Assembly (NCBI RefSeq): GCF_000237925.1 | Contig: NW_017386070.1 | Coordinates: 372,001 to 436,000 of the forward strand | DNA: 64,000 nt | Direction of reading: 5' to 3' | Source of the DNA: Schistosoma mansoni | Taxonomy: Eukaryota; Platyhelminthes; Trematoda; Strigeidida; Schistosomatidae | Part shown: piece by piece, positions 24,401 to 38,229 of the stretch | Numbering within the stretch: the first letter of the stretch is position 1 | How the letters are laid out: every line of letters begins with the position of its first letter | Position numbers and translations under genes: made by a program | Notes under the pieces: model-generated | The model's database searches: none | What the model saw: only the letters and a program-made list of their open reading frames with translations | Told to the model about the DNA's origin: nothing

Positions 24401-24445
24401 AAATCATTAAAATTGTATTATATATACATTTTAAAACAGTCAGAT

Positions 24446-26032
<1,587 letters not shown>

Positions 26033-26168
26033 CTAAAAACATTTGAAAGCATTCTAAAATGAAAAACAGTGCAAACGAGAGTAAATTTCTTCAAACAAAC
26101 GTTGCTAACAAGAACAAGAGTAAAATTATCAGTATAAACGATACACGAGAATAATGAGGGCTACATAC
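26033..26168 (-). other. Predicted 5' UTR intron of U2AF65
   Basis: On the minus strand GCAAG|GTATGT (26169/26168) and TTTTTAG|GTATC (26033/26032) are good donor and acceptor sites. Splicing would place the acceptor 21 nt before the ATG. This is predicted from consensus only. Confidence 0.55.
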
Positions 26169-26169
26169 C

Positions 26170-27438
26170 TTGCGACGTTAGCTACCGCCCAATGGAGATG
26201 ACATGTCAAGTAATTTAAAACAAAGAGTTAGTGTAATGAATCATTTAAACTGGTGGCTCGACGTTTATAACTCATAGTTTATACTTGTCTTTCTGACAAA
26301 TTGAAGTCACGCTTTCCAAAGCAGAAACTGTCACATCTTACAATAACTCTACATGCCGGAGTAAACTAGTTATTGTGGTTGTTTTTGGTCCTACTCTGGA
26401 ATAATGTGCATGAAGAATATGATTTTTAAGTTTGTTTTTCCTTCTCGAAGCTTATGCAACAAAACATAAGTCTTTTGGTAAAAGAGGAGGGAAGAGAAAG
26501 AGATGGGGAAGAGTATGAATCTAGGGAAGTTACGGTTGTGTACAATATATTTGTCCCATTCGTTCGTTCAGCGTGTGGCTCATTAGGCAATACAATATTG
26601 GACATCTTAAAAGCAGCCCTTTTTTATGTTTGGCTTCTATGATTTAGTCGGTAGACTATGAATTAAATTAACCAATGCCTTACTACGGCTAGTAAATGAA
26701 ATACCTCAGACGTCTCTGGAATGAGTATAGCTGACTAATCAGATGCTGTTGCGACGTATTTCTCATAACTATCTTAGCTATAGCAGACCAGTTGTGTGAC
26801 ACACTATTGAACTAATGTTATGAGATCAATTTAAGATAGAACACGAAAAAGCTTTTACAAAAATTTGTGGGAGGTTTTTCTCGTGTAGAATCAGTATGTC
26901 GTATATTCGCCCACTGTAGGCAAGAATGGCGGCAACATTCACTTGATCTCTACAATTGCTCTTTCATGTTCTCTTTACTTCCGCAGTGATCAGTGACGAT
27001 TACTGAAGGAGATGCTCAACGAACTCTCCTTCGATTGCGAACTAATGTCTTGTTCCTTAGATCCCAAAAAAGTTATCTGAATTACATCTCTTAGTAACTA
27101 ATATTGCCATCCTGCTATGTGGGAACATCCTAATGAATGAACGGTTATAAATTTACATCCAGAAACGTTTGAGAATTTAAAAGTTTGATCCACACATTTT
27201 AGATTATCTCAAAGCCACGATGGAAGTGTATAGCTAATTCTGGCTCCCATATTTTCATATTATGAAAGCTGTATAGTAATGAGCAGAGAACGTCAGGGGA
27301 ATCTAAGAAAAGCTCACACATACGAGATTTCCTACCTTGGGGATCATTTTATTCATCCTACCCTCCTAGAGTGTCTAAATCTGATCGCCTAAACCTCGTA
27401 AAGCCATGTGAGATTTTGTTCAGACTATCAATTTATCT
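26170..27438. other. Intergenic sequence between U2AF gene and LTR element
   Basis: The left end is the promoter region of the U2AF gene. The plus-strand open frame 26454-26642 shows no domain. Nothing else is recognised. Confidence 0.5.
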
Positions 27439-27775
27439 GCGGTAAATAAATCCCCAAAATCACTAGCTATGTAAGTCTTCGACGATTGATGCTAACCGCA
27501 TTCGTCTTATTGGACTAACCTAGCTGAAGGCGCTCGGTCACGCATCCACATCAAATCACGAGTCGGTACGCTGTGCTTTACATCTCCTGCAACCACGAGC
27601 CAGCTTAGATTGATGAATTCTCGATATATCTATAGCCTATCAAATATATCTTCGAACCTCTCCGTTTCTAATCTTTTATTCGACTGGATTAGCATACTTT
27701 GATTATAAAGGTGTTACTGGTTAAGGTGTTGTCAAAATCCGAATACTTGTGGGATCTTCGGGACCATTGATCTGA
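27439..27775 (+). repeat. Left long terminal repeat
   Basis: This 337-bp copy matches 29770-30106 almost perfectly. It starts GCGGTAAATAAA and ends CATTGATCTGA. The exact LTR edges may differ by a few bases. Confidence 0.85.
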
Positions 27776-28264
27776 CCACGAACATCTTACCTTCTCTTTA
27801 AGCTCATCTTCTTACAGGTACTCCCGTTGAGAGTCTCGACAACTGGACTACATTTTGCAGTTTACTTCAGATATACAACATAATTCTGGGGCAAACAATG
27901 TGGTTGCGGACTCTATGACTCGTATAACTTCCTTGAACAGTTTCCAAGTAATCAATCTTCTTAAACCAGTCCAGCCTCAAAAAGAAGCACGAGTTATCTT
28001 GAACACTCCCTAACCTGCTCATTAAACAGATGGGGACTGGTAAGGAATCCTTATTATGCAAAACATCTACATGTAGGAATCGTCCGATCGTACAGAAACG
28101 CCATAGACGCAATGTCTTCAATACGTTGCACGGAAATTTTCACCCAAGTGTTCATGCAACCATCAAGCTCATATGTGAACGATTTTGCTAGTCTGGTATG
28201 AATGAAGGCGTGAGGGAGTGGGCACGTTGTTAGGAATCTAAGGTGATTTAACACAACAAATGTC

Positions 28265-28850
28265 CCTTAGGTTCTTTCAAAACTTCTGATGCATGTTTCG
28301 ACCATGTTCATCTGGATTTGGTAGGATCTTTGCCAGATTCCGATGGCCAGAAGCAGGCCCATCAAGGACATTACTGCTGAAACAGTGGCCCACGCCTTCG
28401 TCAAATGGTGGGTATTAAACTTCGGTTGCCTTTCAACCATCACTACAGACCACGGGCGCCAGTTCGAATCTGAACTTTTCCGTTGTCTGACTGCAATATT
28501 AGGAATCGCACGATTCCGAACGACCACCTACCACCCACAAGCAAACGGGTCGGTAGAACACTCTCTCCGTTAGCTGAAAGCTTCACTCTCAGCTGCAAAC
28601 ATTTCACAGTGGAGGACACTCTTACACTCATCTTACTTAGTATTCGCGATGCAGTGAGAGCTGACATTGGATACACTGCAACTCAGCTCGTTTATGGAAC
28701 GATACTCCGACTTCCAGGAGAATTCGTTGATCCTTCATCTTCTTCGATGAATATGGTTCTAAACTCCTACATGAGCAGGCATTCAAACTCAGTGTGCTCG
28801 GTTAAGTCTATCTCCACTCTACCTATTTTTTCAACCTGGCCAACGATATA
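28265..28850 (+). pseudogene. Fossil Gypsy-type integrase core
   Basis: Plus-strand frames show the integrase signature: FDHVHLDLVGSLPDSDG, an ETVAHAFVKWW block, ITTDHGRQFESELF with an acidic catalytic position, and TTTYHPQANGSVEH with the conserved Glu. This is the pattern of Ty3/Gypsy integrases in schistosome LTR families. The gene is a broken remnant with several interruptions. Confidence 0.8.
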
Positions 28851-29769
28851 GTACACGCGTTTTTGTACGTCATGGCTCATTTTGACGACCTCTCGATAAA
28901 GGCATACGAAGGACCACTCGAAGTCCTTCAGCGTGAAATCAAGTACTATGTGATAGATGAGAACTGAACTAACGTCAGCATCAGTATCGATCGCCCCAAA
29001 GCCGCGTATTTGTGACGAAACCTTAATCATGTCGATTTTCCTTCGGCATAATCAAAAGACACGAGTCTCACAATTAAGATACTTCACCCGATAATCAACA
29101 ATTACGATGACACTTCGGTGGTATCTGATAACTTACTCAAAACAATGCGTTCTGGAAGAAGAGTAAGGCTTCCAGAACACCTAGGCGATTACTGCACGTA
29201 AGAAACTACATAACACCGTGTTTCGTCTCAATTTTCTTTGTATTATGGTGTCAAGAAACAAAAACAGATTATTTTTAATATACTCATATATATTTTTTGT
29301 GCCGAAAAACAAAAGATTTTGTTGTTGTTCATTTGCTTGCTTATTTGTGTATATTTTTATTTTTTCAAAAAAAACCCCTAAGAAATCATTTTGCGAAGAT
29401 CGTTTTCATTCTATTTCACCTTTACGAAACACATGTATATAACTTTGTTTAGTTTTTCTTCCGTTTTGTGTCTTTACTCACGTACGAGTGCATTTCGACA
29501 TGCAGTTACATATCTTCTTTTCTTTCGGGGGACGACTGGAAAAGATGAAAAGATCGGAAAAAGTTTAAGATGAGCTGACATTTTCATTGCACCTGTTTCT
29601 AATTAATATATTGTACCACATGGTCCCTTCTAACAAGGGAAGACCACCAGACGCCGCTGAACATAGCAAGCTATCAGAAGTGTTTAAAAACAACAAACAC
29701 GTTGGGTTCAAACTTCTGACTAGCCACGTCTTGAGGTTATTAATGACCCACTGGAGGGAGATATCTGTA

Positions 29770-30106
29770 GCGGTAAATAAATTCCCAAAATCACTAGCTA
29801 TGTAAGTCTTCGACGATTGATGCTAACCGCATTCGTCTTATTGGACTAACCTAGCTGAAGGCGCTCGGTCACGCATCCACATCAAATCACGAGTCGGTAC
29901 GCTGTGCTTTACATCTCCTGCAACCACGAGCCAGCTTAGATTGATGAATTCTCGATATATCTATAGCCTATCAAATATATCTTCGAACCTCTCCGTTTCT
30001 AATCTTTTATTCGACTGGATTAGCATACTTTGATTATAAAGGTGTTACTGGTTAAGGTGTTGTCAAAATCCGAATACTTGTGGGATCTTCGGGACCATTG
30101 ATCTGA
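29770..30106 (+). repeat. Right long terminal repeat
   Basis: Matches the left repeat 27439-27775 at about 99.7% over 337 bp. Confidence 0.85.
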
Positions 30107-33100
30107 ATTCCATTTGATGACATGGCGATGTCGAATAAATGCACACTCCGGGTACTTGTCGTTTTTATCCATTTTAGAGAATAACAGAGTAGATAAGTCA
30201 AATACGGGAATGAATTCGAGATGCGAATAAGTCATACACTTATAGACCCATATTGATAATAATCGAAATGGAGGGAATAAGTAGGCCGGAGAATAAAAAG
30301 TTAGTAAATAGCCTAACTTACTGATTACAAGTGTCAGTGTATTTTGAAGTAGATAATGCGCAGTTTGGTGAAGAGACAGGGATTGGATAAAACAATAAGC
30401 TGTAGACAAACACACAAAATTACACACAAGCGTACAAATATCAGGACTTAAAAATAGAAGTGGGGGCTGAAGGTCATAATTTGTTATGAAAACAATAATT
30501 TTTATGACTGTAAGAATGGTTCGATAGTCAAATGCTGTTTGAGTTTTCAGGGTTTTTTTTCGAGAGACAAGATGAGTCGTGTAAGTGAGCATAAGTACTA
30601 ACCACTACAATCTACCGGGGTTTCTACAAAATTACCATTGGTAGGTACGGGGCTACTAGTGCATAACGAATTGAACTCTTACAATTCTTTAAAAACTCAA
30701 AGTTTACATAGTCATAAAGCAGGATACATATGGATCCTCCTAGGATTTCATACACAGCGTTTCACATTCCTATATCTTAGAGACTTTCTAGACCATAAAT
30801 CTATCATTCCTCGAGCACCAAACCAATTGTTAAACTAACTATACCCATACTGATGTTCGATTTGAGGTTGTAAATTGTTTAGATCGTCAACTTAGGTGAC
30901 TTATTTGCTTGTCAACAGCGATGATTCTGTGGGGTTATGATCTAATTCGGTATTAGCACATTTACCTTTGCTACTATAATAATAGACCTAATCCCAAAGT
31001 TGCAGGTATGTCGTGATATGACCACTTAGCATGTAAAATCTTATGCGGAACTCACTCCATTTTTTACACTGACCCGTCCTACGTGACAATCTGTATTATG
31101 ACGTCTGACACTTCTGAAGCAAATATTTGGGCTGGAAAGAGATTATTATATTTGGTACGAGGAGAAAGGGGCTATACAGAATAACCGTGTCTGCATGACC
31201 GAGACATGGCATTTCGGTTGATTGTTCCCGCGTTCATCATTGTCGACCTTCTCCAAGTGTTACATGTTGAATTTAAGTCTTCTAAGTAATTATACGCTCA
31301 GCTTCAAAGATCATGTGGTTAGGAACCAACGTCACTACATTTCTACACTCATTCAGTTCTGCAGTGCCTTTCCTGTTAAATATTGAGGTATAATGATTAG
31401 TCTATTTGGTGGAGTCTCTCTGGGTTGTGAGTCAATATAGCATCTGTGCTTCATCACGCGGAATTTCTGTGTATCGTCTGTGTCAGTAGTTTGAATATTT
31501 CCACCGTGGTTTGTCGTTCAGTCTTTCTGAAACCAGACGTTGAAACGTTTATAGGTATTGACCTTAATCGCTTCACGTTCAGTAGATTACTAAAACTTTG
31601 AAAGGCATTTTATTTTCATCTTATTTCTGTCCAACATATTTGAGCATACCCTTCAACCGTAAAATCGAATTTGTGGCCTTTCCAACCATATCTCAACGTC
31701 ACCACATGTATCAGAGAACAAAAGAAAACCAAGTGCAAAGAAAACTTCTTACAACCAGCTGCTAGCAAGTAGAGTTGTAATACGTATACATCTTTGAAGA
31801 CTTGAACTTATATCATTTTTAAGTGCAGAATATTAGAGTTGCCATATTGAATTAATAGTTCTCAAGTTTAGGAGTTGGGTCGTGTTTTAAAGCCAACTTA
31901 TTAAACATCACACTAAGCTTAACGGAAAATTTATTATTAGGCGTGGTGAATTCAGTTGGAGTAGCGAAACTTTGATCGAAATAAGAGGTCTATTTCAGAT
32001 GCGAGATCTAGGCAGTAAAATTACAGATCCCAGCAGTTCAGGTGGCAAGTCATTATCATAAAACCTTCAATCAGAAGGTTTAGGATCAGATTATTTATTT
32101 GATAGGGTTCTTAACTTATCCACTAATCTTTATACAATTTAAGATTAAACTTGATTCATCTAGGGGATAATGGCTGGCCGAGTAACTGTAGTGACCGGCC
32201 AGTCTCGATAAGAACACGATTGGAATAATAGAAACAATTATTATTATTGTAACCAATTGTACCAGAGATTGTTTTACTGTATTTGTTTAACTGTATCCGT
32301 TTCACTTCTTGTTCCATATACCGCCTGGTTTGGTTCGAGCTTGCTCACGCACTGCTTGTTCGCTTGTACTCTTTGGCACGTCTCGGTATTATTTCGATAC
32401 CACGAGATCGCCAATAAATATACTTGATCTGGACTAGTAAAGCCTTCTGGTTTACGGGCTATCAAGGGAACCAAGTCATATTTGTACGCGTAATCGAATA
32501 GTAGTGGTGATCATAGTCCGTCCACGACTCGACATCCACTACATAACCGTTCACATCTAGGATCTTAAGACAAAAATTTATCAACCCTAGAATCCTCGTA
32601 CTAAATATTATCGGAAAACCTCCCACTCTAAGTATATGAACCTTGAAAATACAGTCGTTAATATGAGGGAAGTGTGGTGTTTGTATGAACTGATGGTTCT
32701 TTTGTACTCTATGTGCGTCTGATTTTGAATTCCAAATACAATATGTTCGTTTGTGTTCACATGGTTCTACCTGACTTAAACTGCGTTATTTTGTGGATTT
32801 CTAGTTTGAATAATAATTGAAGTACTTCTAATTATCATGGAAAGTATTCTAAAGATCTTAAGTAAATTCTTTATGAAATCAAACCACTCAAGGTTCGGGC
32901 GTACCAAAGTTTGTGAATAAAAAGTATGTCCGTGTTCAGACTTTAAAGTTTGAGGGTTTACATATTCAAACATAATTACTGTGAAGGTGCACTTTATATC
33001 TGAATACTGTGCCAGATCAAGAATGCGTTTGTCAATAATGTAAAGGAACAAGTAGGACATTAAGAAGTACTTTATATATTCACCAAGGTCCATTCTAAAG

Positions 33101-35220
33101 GTCTGTAACCGAGTAGTGTTATTATGAATACATTCCATATTATTATCCACATCATGAAAATAATGATATTACTGGTGTTAATGGGCCTGGTATTATATCC
33201 TGAACAACATAACTGATACTAAGAGGTTTTCATACATGTAACATAATTTTGACCACTTGCAATCGTTTGTTCGGGAACGAATGCCAAAAATAGCTGAGGG
33301 AATAGAAATCTGATTCGCAAGATAGAATTATCATTCCCATTTGAAAGAGATCTGAAATACCTAGTGACTTGTAAAGTTCAGCTATCAACAGATTTAAGTT
33401 TAGAATAAAGGTCAGTTGTATTTCGAAGGAGTGTGTGGAATAGCACTTGCATGAGAATCTCAAGTAGAGGTAAAGCACATGAAATTCATTACAGTTAGTA
33501 GCTCTAGATAGCCTCCCCACCCACATCACTCTTATCTTACCACAACCTTCCTTTTAAACACTCTAACACTTATACTCGATTCAGAATTGCTCTGTAACTT
33601 GAACCTCTGAATTTTCCAGGGTAAGTCAAATTCGAAAAATCCATTCACTGAGCTATAGGAGTTGTTAACTGTTGCTGTTGCATCCTTATCTTCAACCAAA
33701 TATACTTTACAAATATTATTCTTGTCATTAGTTCACAACCATACAGCCGTTTCGAATCAAAATAATCTTTCTATCAGCTGTAAAACCATGGTGCGCGAAA
33801 ACATCATATTTTATTCGATGGAACGTATCTGTGATGAGAACCAATTATTAAAGGTTTATTTCTTTATTGGCAGTCATACATCTGTCGAAAACTTCTCTTT
33901 CAACTACCCTGTTAGTCTAGTATTAGAAGTGATATGACTGATTCAAAAAACAACTGAAGAGTTTACACCACAAGTATATATATAAATATATATATATGAC
34001 TCTAGGTATTAACTGTAAGCTGCGACTTCAACGTAAGCTTGTTGATCACATCATACCCGTCCAACTCCAGTAGACCCCCAATCATCGGCACAGATCACCT
34101 ACGTTGGTGATCTACAATAAAAACATCAAACAAAGGTCATATACATATAGCCTTAAAGGTATCACCTTCCTCGTCGACGTTTTGCTTCTAAACTGCCCAA
34201 AACAAATTATCCAATTAAACCGAACCGAAGACAAGTGCCAAACCACCAAAGTACCAAAAATATTCGTCCAAATCTGATAAAAATTTGAATTCAAGACAGT
34301 TCAAAAATTCTCAAACGATTGTTTGCTAATCCGAAGACTTAAGCAGCTCTTTATTAAAGGACTTTGTGTTGTCTCCAAATTTATAGACTTCGGAGAGAGA
34401 CAAAAAATCGAAAGAATAAAAATCCGAAACTAAGTAATGCTAAAGCCAAAAACATTCAGCAACCAAATAGGAATTTTCTGAATATAGATGAAAGTCTAGT
34501 AAATTATTGTTCTTTGCTACAGTTACAGAGACAAATTAGTGACAAACCTTCAGCATTTACGCCTTCTGATGTCTATGAACAAAACGAGAAAGGAAAGGGC
34601 AAAAATGGAACCAAAAATCCAAAGTCAGAAAGAAAAAAAACCCAAGTTTAAGGACTGATGTCTAGATTCAGATAAAAGGAGCAGATTTTACACTAACACC
34701 TTGTGATAAGTTTAAAATTTTAAGCTTCACCTGTAACATTATGTGTTTAATACTTTTACAAAAGGCAATATGCAACATTTTCTGAAAAGGCTGAGAAACG
34801 TGGATCTAACAATTTAAGTTCAGATATGAATATCAGACGCCAATCTCAATGAACTTTGAAAATCAATTTAGTCTATTAATTGGAATGAGACATGCTTTGA
34901 AGAACTGAGATTAGAAATACTCTGATAACCGTACAATAATTCTCCATAAAAATCGATGAGTTTTAAAAGTTTTCTGTTTAATATTGTATCTTTGACGTAA
35001 CAGAAGAAACATTTACCATGTTTTCACAAAGTTTAACGGAATTAACACTAATCAGATATCTTTTTTTTAAAAAGGCTAACTGTTAACGTTGATTCTGGAC
35101 AGATATTAAGAATTTGAAATTCTAATTTAGTTTGTAGTGGTTTAGCTTATCCCAATGTTGATATTTTGACTGAATTTTGATAACCTAAACGATTATAAAT
35201 TAAATTAAAATCCATACCCG
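30107..35220. other. 5-kb intergenic region without supported genes
   Basis: AT-rich sequence. Open frames at 30020-30592 (minus, runs out of the LTR), 32776-33150, 33230-33529 and 34364-34651 (Lys/Asn-rich) show no domain or splice support. A (TA)n tract lies at 33977-33998. A possible solo LTR lies at 32250-32542. Confidence 0.5.
32250..32542. repeat. Possible solo LTR or other repeat
   Basis: This less AT-rich block starts TGTAACCAATTG after an ATT tract, contains CCAATAAATATAC in its middle and ends CCACTACA. The TG...CA ends and internal AATAAA fit an LTR, but there is no second copy in the window and no clear target-site duplication. Confidence 0.25.
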
Positions 35221-35224
35221 TTTC

Positions 35225-35400
35225 AAAAGTGAGTGGCTATTTGATCTCAGAAGCTCAGTGATTGAATAACGCTTTGGTTAGTTGAAACAAAAGGTAGTGA
35301 GTCCGAGTCCCTGAGTGACCATCTACTCTGAGATTCAAGTACATTCACTCATTGGGTTCCGAAGGAGAGGAAACGTGATGCCTGGATTCTATTTCTGTTC
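35225..35400 (+). mobile_element. Smα-type SINE remnant with decayed hammerhead
   Basis: A tRNA-like A-box region (AAGCTCAGTGATTGAATAAC, 35251-35270) and a B-box-like GTCCGAGTCC (35301-35310) are followed by a hammerhead-like tail. CAAGTACATTCA, a decayed core, GGAAACG and CCTGGATTC align in order with the Smα hammerhead (CAGGTACATCCA, CTGATGAG, GACGAAACG, CCTGGATTCC). The catalytic core is no longer recognisable, so it is an old copy. Confidence 0.55.
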
Positions 35401-37480
35401 GAATATAACCTATTTTAAATAAAATCGAAAATTTTGGTACTTAGAGTCTAGTACAAAGGAGACACAAAGTAAAGCATTTACGTCATCACATCTGTATGAA
35501 TAGAAATATGAATGCAAAGTAGACTGAATTGGATACTTATCAAATGGCCATAGTTTTGAAATCTCCCAGCAAAAGATAAAAGAAAACGTCAAACCTTTTA
35601 AGAGCACAAATAACAGGAAATAGTAAATAATATTAATGGTTGTTATTTTCACATTACTATTGGTGGCTACTGACTCTTAGTTATTACTTTGCCATTAATT
35701 ATGTTGCATTATTTACTCCAGGTGCAAACCTGTTGGTCACGAAGTTTCCAAACAGCTACAGTCGATTAGTTTCATCTTTTGGCTGACTTCAAGCCGAAAG
35801 TTGATGAAACGTTCTTATCACATCAATATATTGGAAGAATAATTAATAATACTGTCTACAATTAATGAAGCAGAAGTTTTTAGATATATACATATTGCAT
35901 CTAAAGAGTCACCAGAGAACTAGTGACTGAAGGGAGAATTAGACCATTGAGACTCTTGAATTTATTGCATTGAACGTGAACAAATCAGGAATGTACAAAA
36001 CCTTGTTCAATCGGTACAAACACTACACTTAGATTCCCTAAAACGCTTAGATGAATTGTTTCTAAATAGAATCTCGGTGAAACAACTAAATTCATGTATA
36101 TTGATTAATAATGAGTAAGGAGATGATTCAAGAATATTTCCTTCCGAATAAGCTTTTGATGTTCTTTCTCAGTCATCATACTCTTGAAACCCTTAACTAT
36201 TGTTTTGACATTCAACTCATAAATATCAACCTATGATCTATAACTCTAGAAAAATGATCACGATCATAAGCTGTAAATCCTAAATCCTGACACACCTAAA
36301 CTCTTATCCTAACTTCTAACTATTAAAGTGGATCAGAAAGCTAGTGAACATATACAACAAGACTATAGATATATTGCCACAGTTCAATGATCCCTTCTTA
36401 ATAAAGGAATTCTTGACACATAAAGACATTTGTTTAGCTTTTCTAGATCATCAATTCTTCTATACCTTTTATAATTTTCGTCTGCAGTTTAATCTGTTTA
36501 ATGTTGCTTACCCATTTCCAAAGAAGAAATTTGGATAACTATTTACAATTCCTTACTGATTCCCGTAGCACCCCTTTGATTTTCCTGAAGAATTAAATCA
36601 TTAGATAGCCTTTCACTTTCATTTTAACTCCGAACTCATTAAGTCACAAACGAAAGTACATGAGAAAAAGCGTAAAATAAAAAAAATGCTTAAGATAAAG
36701 TGATTTCCGTGGAATTTACTTTCAACAATAGCTTCTACAAAAGTTCCTTACATTTTAGTCAATATTGTTAACTTTACGAGGAGAAAAACGGATTCCAAAG
36801 AAGGAAAAAAAATAAAACTAATACCCAAATAGGGAGAAGTAAGTAAATAAAACAGGAGACATATATATTAGTTTGCTCGCCTTTATACAAAAAAGAAACA
36901 ATATTTTATTTTTAAGTAATTGATCAATATTAATAACGTTGTTATTTACAGGGATAAGTGATTAAAATTACTGTAATCCGTATCCACATATACTTCTAAA
37001 ATATACTCATATGAACCTAGTCTAATTCAATCATCATGTATCTATTTTTGGATATATTAGCATCAAACATATTGTACTCAATAGACTGTTTAAAAATGAT
37101 GAGAAAAAAAATACTGTGGCTAATACATACTAGCACGTACTAAATCACTAAAAAGAGATCATACGCCTTTTAAACATAACATAACCACTAGAACACTCTG
37201 AAAGAAAAAAAACCAAAGGATGAATAAAAGAAAGAATGGAAATCACATTTTCGACCTGGATAAAAGTTATACATTTCATTTTAGTGGGTAATTTTACAAT
37301 GTACAAAGAATAGTGGAATGATTAGTTACTAGAAGTAGATTGAGCGAGCTGTTTTTCATAGATTACAGTGATAATAGAAATATCAATATTTAGCTACACC
37401 AAGTCTGGTATACATAATATTACTTGGAGTTGTACGTGAACGAAAAGATCAAAAAATGTGAAAATTTCATCAGAAAAGAG
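35401..37480. other. Intergenic sequence after the NETO-like gene
   Basis: AT-rich, with no supported gene. The right end should contain the 3' UTR of the minus-strand gene ending at 37481. Confidence 0.5.
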
Positions 37481-38229
37481 TTAAACTATAGATATTTTTT
37501 GCATTTTCTCTCTAATAAATAACCCACCGTCGGCGGTTGTTGATAAATTTCTTCCAGTTCCGACAATCAAACCACTTGTATTATTGTTACTACCCCCGCA
37601 ACTATGTACAGAGTCTGAAATTACTGTACCACCTCCATTTTTAACTAATGATCCTGAATGTGACGATGTCCTGTGTTGTGTTTTATTATTTAATCTAATC
37701 GTATGACAATAATCGTGCTGGTTATCGAGTGAAAAATGTGAACTATGACAGTCATGAGATGCATTGATTAATTGTGAGTGTGCACTCTGTTCAGTCATCT
37801 TTTTGTTATAACTGTGATGGTGGTACCGATGAGAGTGAGTATGCGGCGGTAACTGATGTGAATGTAGCAAATGACGATGTTGATGATGGTGGTAGTGTTG
37901 CTGGTGCTGATGTTTCTTTATTGGACCGATATCTCTGAAGACCATTTCTTTCTCGTCTGACAAATCGCATAACAACCCTGTACTCTGTGAATTATGACAT
38001 TTATGTAACTGTTTTTTATTTGGACAGTGAGTGGTCAATCTGTGAGCTGACTGATTTAATGATAGAGAGGGCTTTGAACCCGTTAATTCTGTTAGGGGAT
38101 CCAATGGCATATGTTTTCGGCGTTTATATTCACGATAATAAATGTAGCAAGCTATACCAAGAAGTAGAATTAGTGCCAGTAGAATACCTGTACCAATGTG
38201 AGCTAAGTTGTAACTCAGTCCCAATGAAC
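37481..38229 (-). CDS. NETO-like last exon: TM segment and cytoplasmic tail
   Basis: The acceptor is TTTTTAATAG. The exon starts inside a Cys codon shared with the LDLa exon. It encodes [12 protein letters not shown], a hydrophobic segment [18 protein letters not shown], the stop-transfer residues REYKRRKH, then a 220-residue tail. About 37780-37915 encodes a stretch with many His, Gln and Ser residues ([14 protein letters not shown] among others). The tail ends KMQKISIV before TAA. Confidence 0.85.

Larger units (their letters stand above)
27439..30106 (+). mobile_element. Fossil Ty3/Gypsy-type LTR retrotransposon, internally deleted
   Basis: Two direct repeats of 337 bp, about 99.7% identical, enclose about 2.0 kb. 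Only an integrase-like remnant is recognisable inside. No capsid, protease, reverse transcriptase or RNase H was seen, so the copy is incomplete and broken with several interruptions. A purine run GGAGGGAGA at 29753-29761, just before the right repeat, fits a polypurine tract in plus orientation. A primer-binding site and target-site duplication could not be assigned with certainty. The near-identity of the ends points to a recent insertion of an already defective copy. Confidence 0.8.

Noticed and set aside
28343-28851. Integrase-like frames as a host gene
   Set aside because: They lie inside a pair of LTRs and have the Ty3/Gypsy integrase pattern, so they belong to the fossil element.
30020-30592. 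190-codon minus-strand open frame
   Set aside because: It runs out of the right LTR into flanking DNA, has no domain or codon bias, and no splice or homology support.
34364-34651. Lys/Asn-rich 95-codon open frame
   Set aside because: Composition follows the A-rich DNA; no motif and no splice partners.
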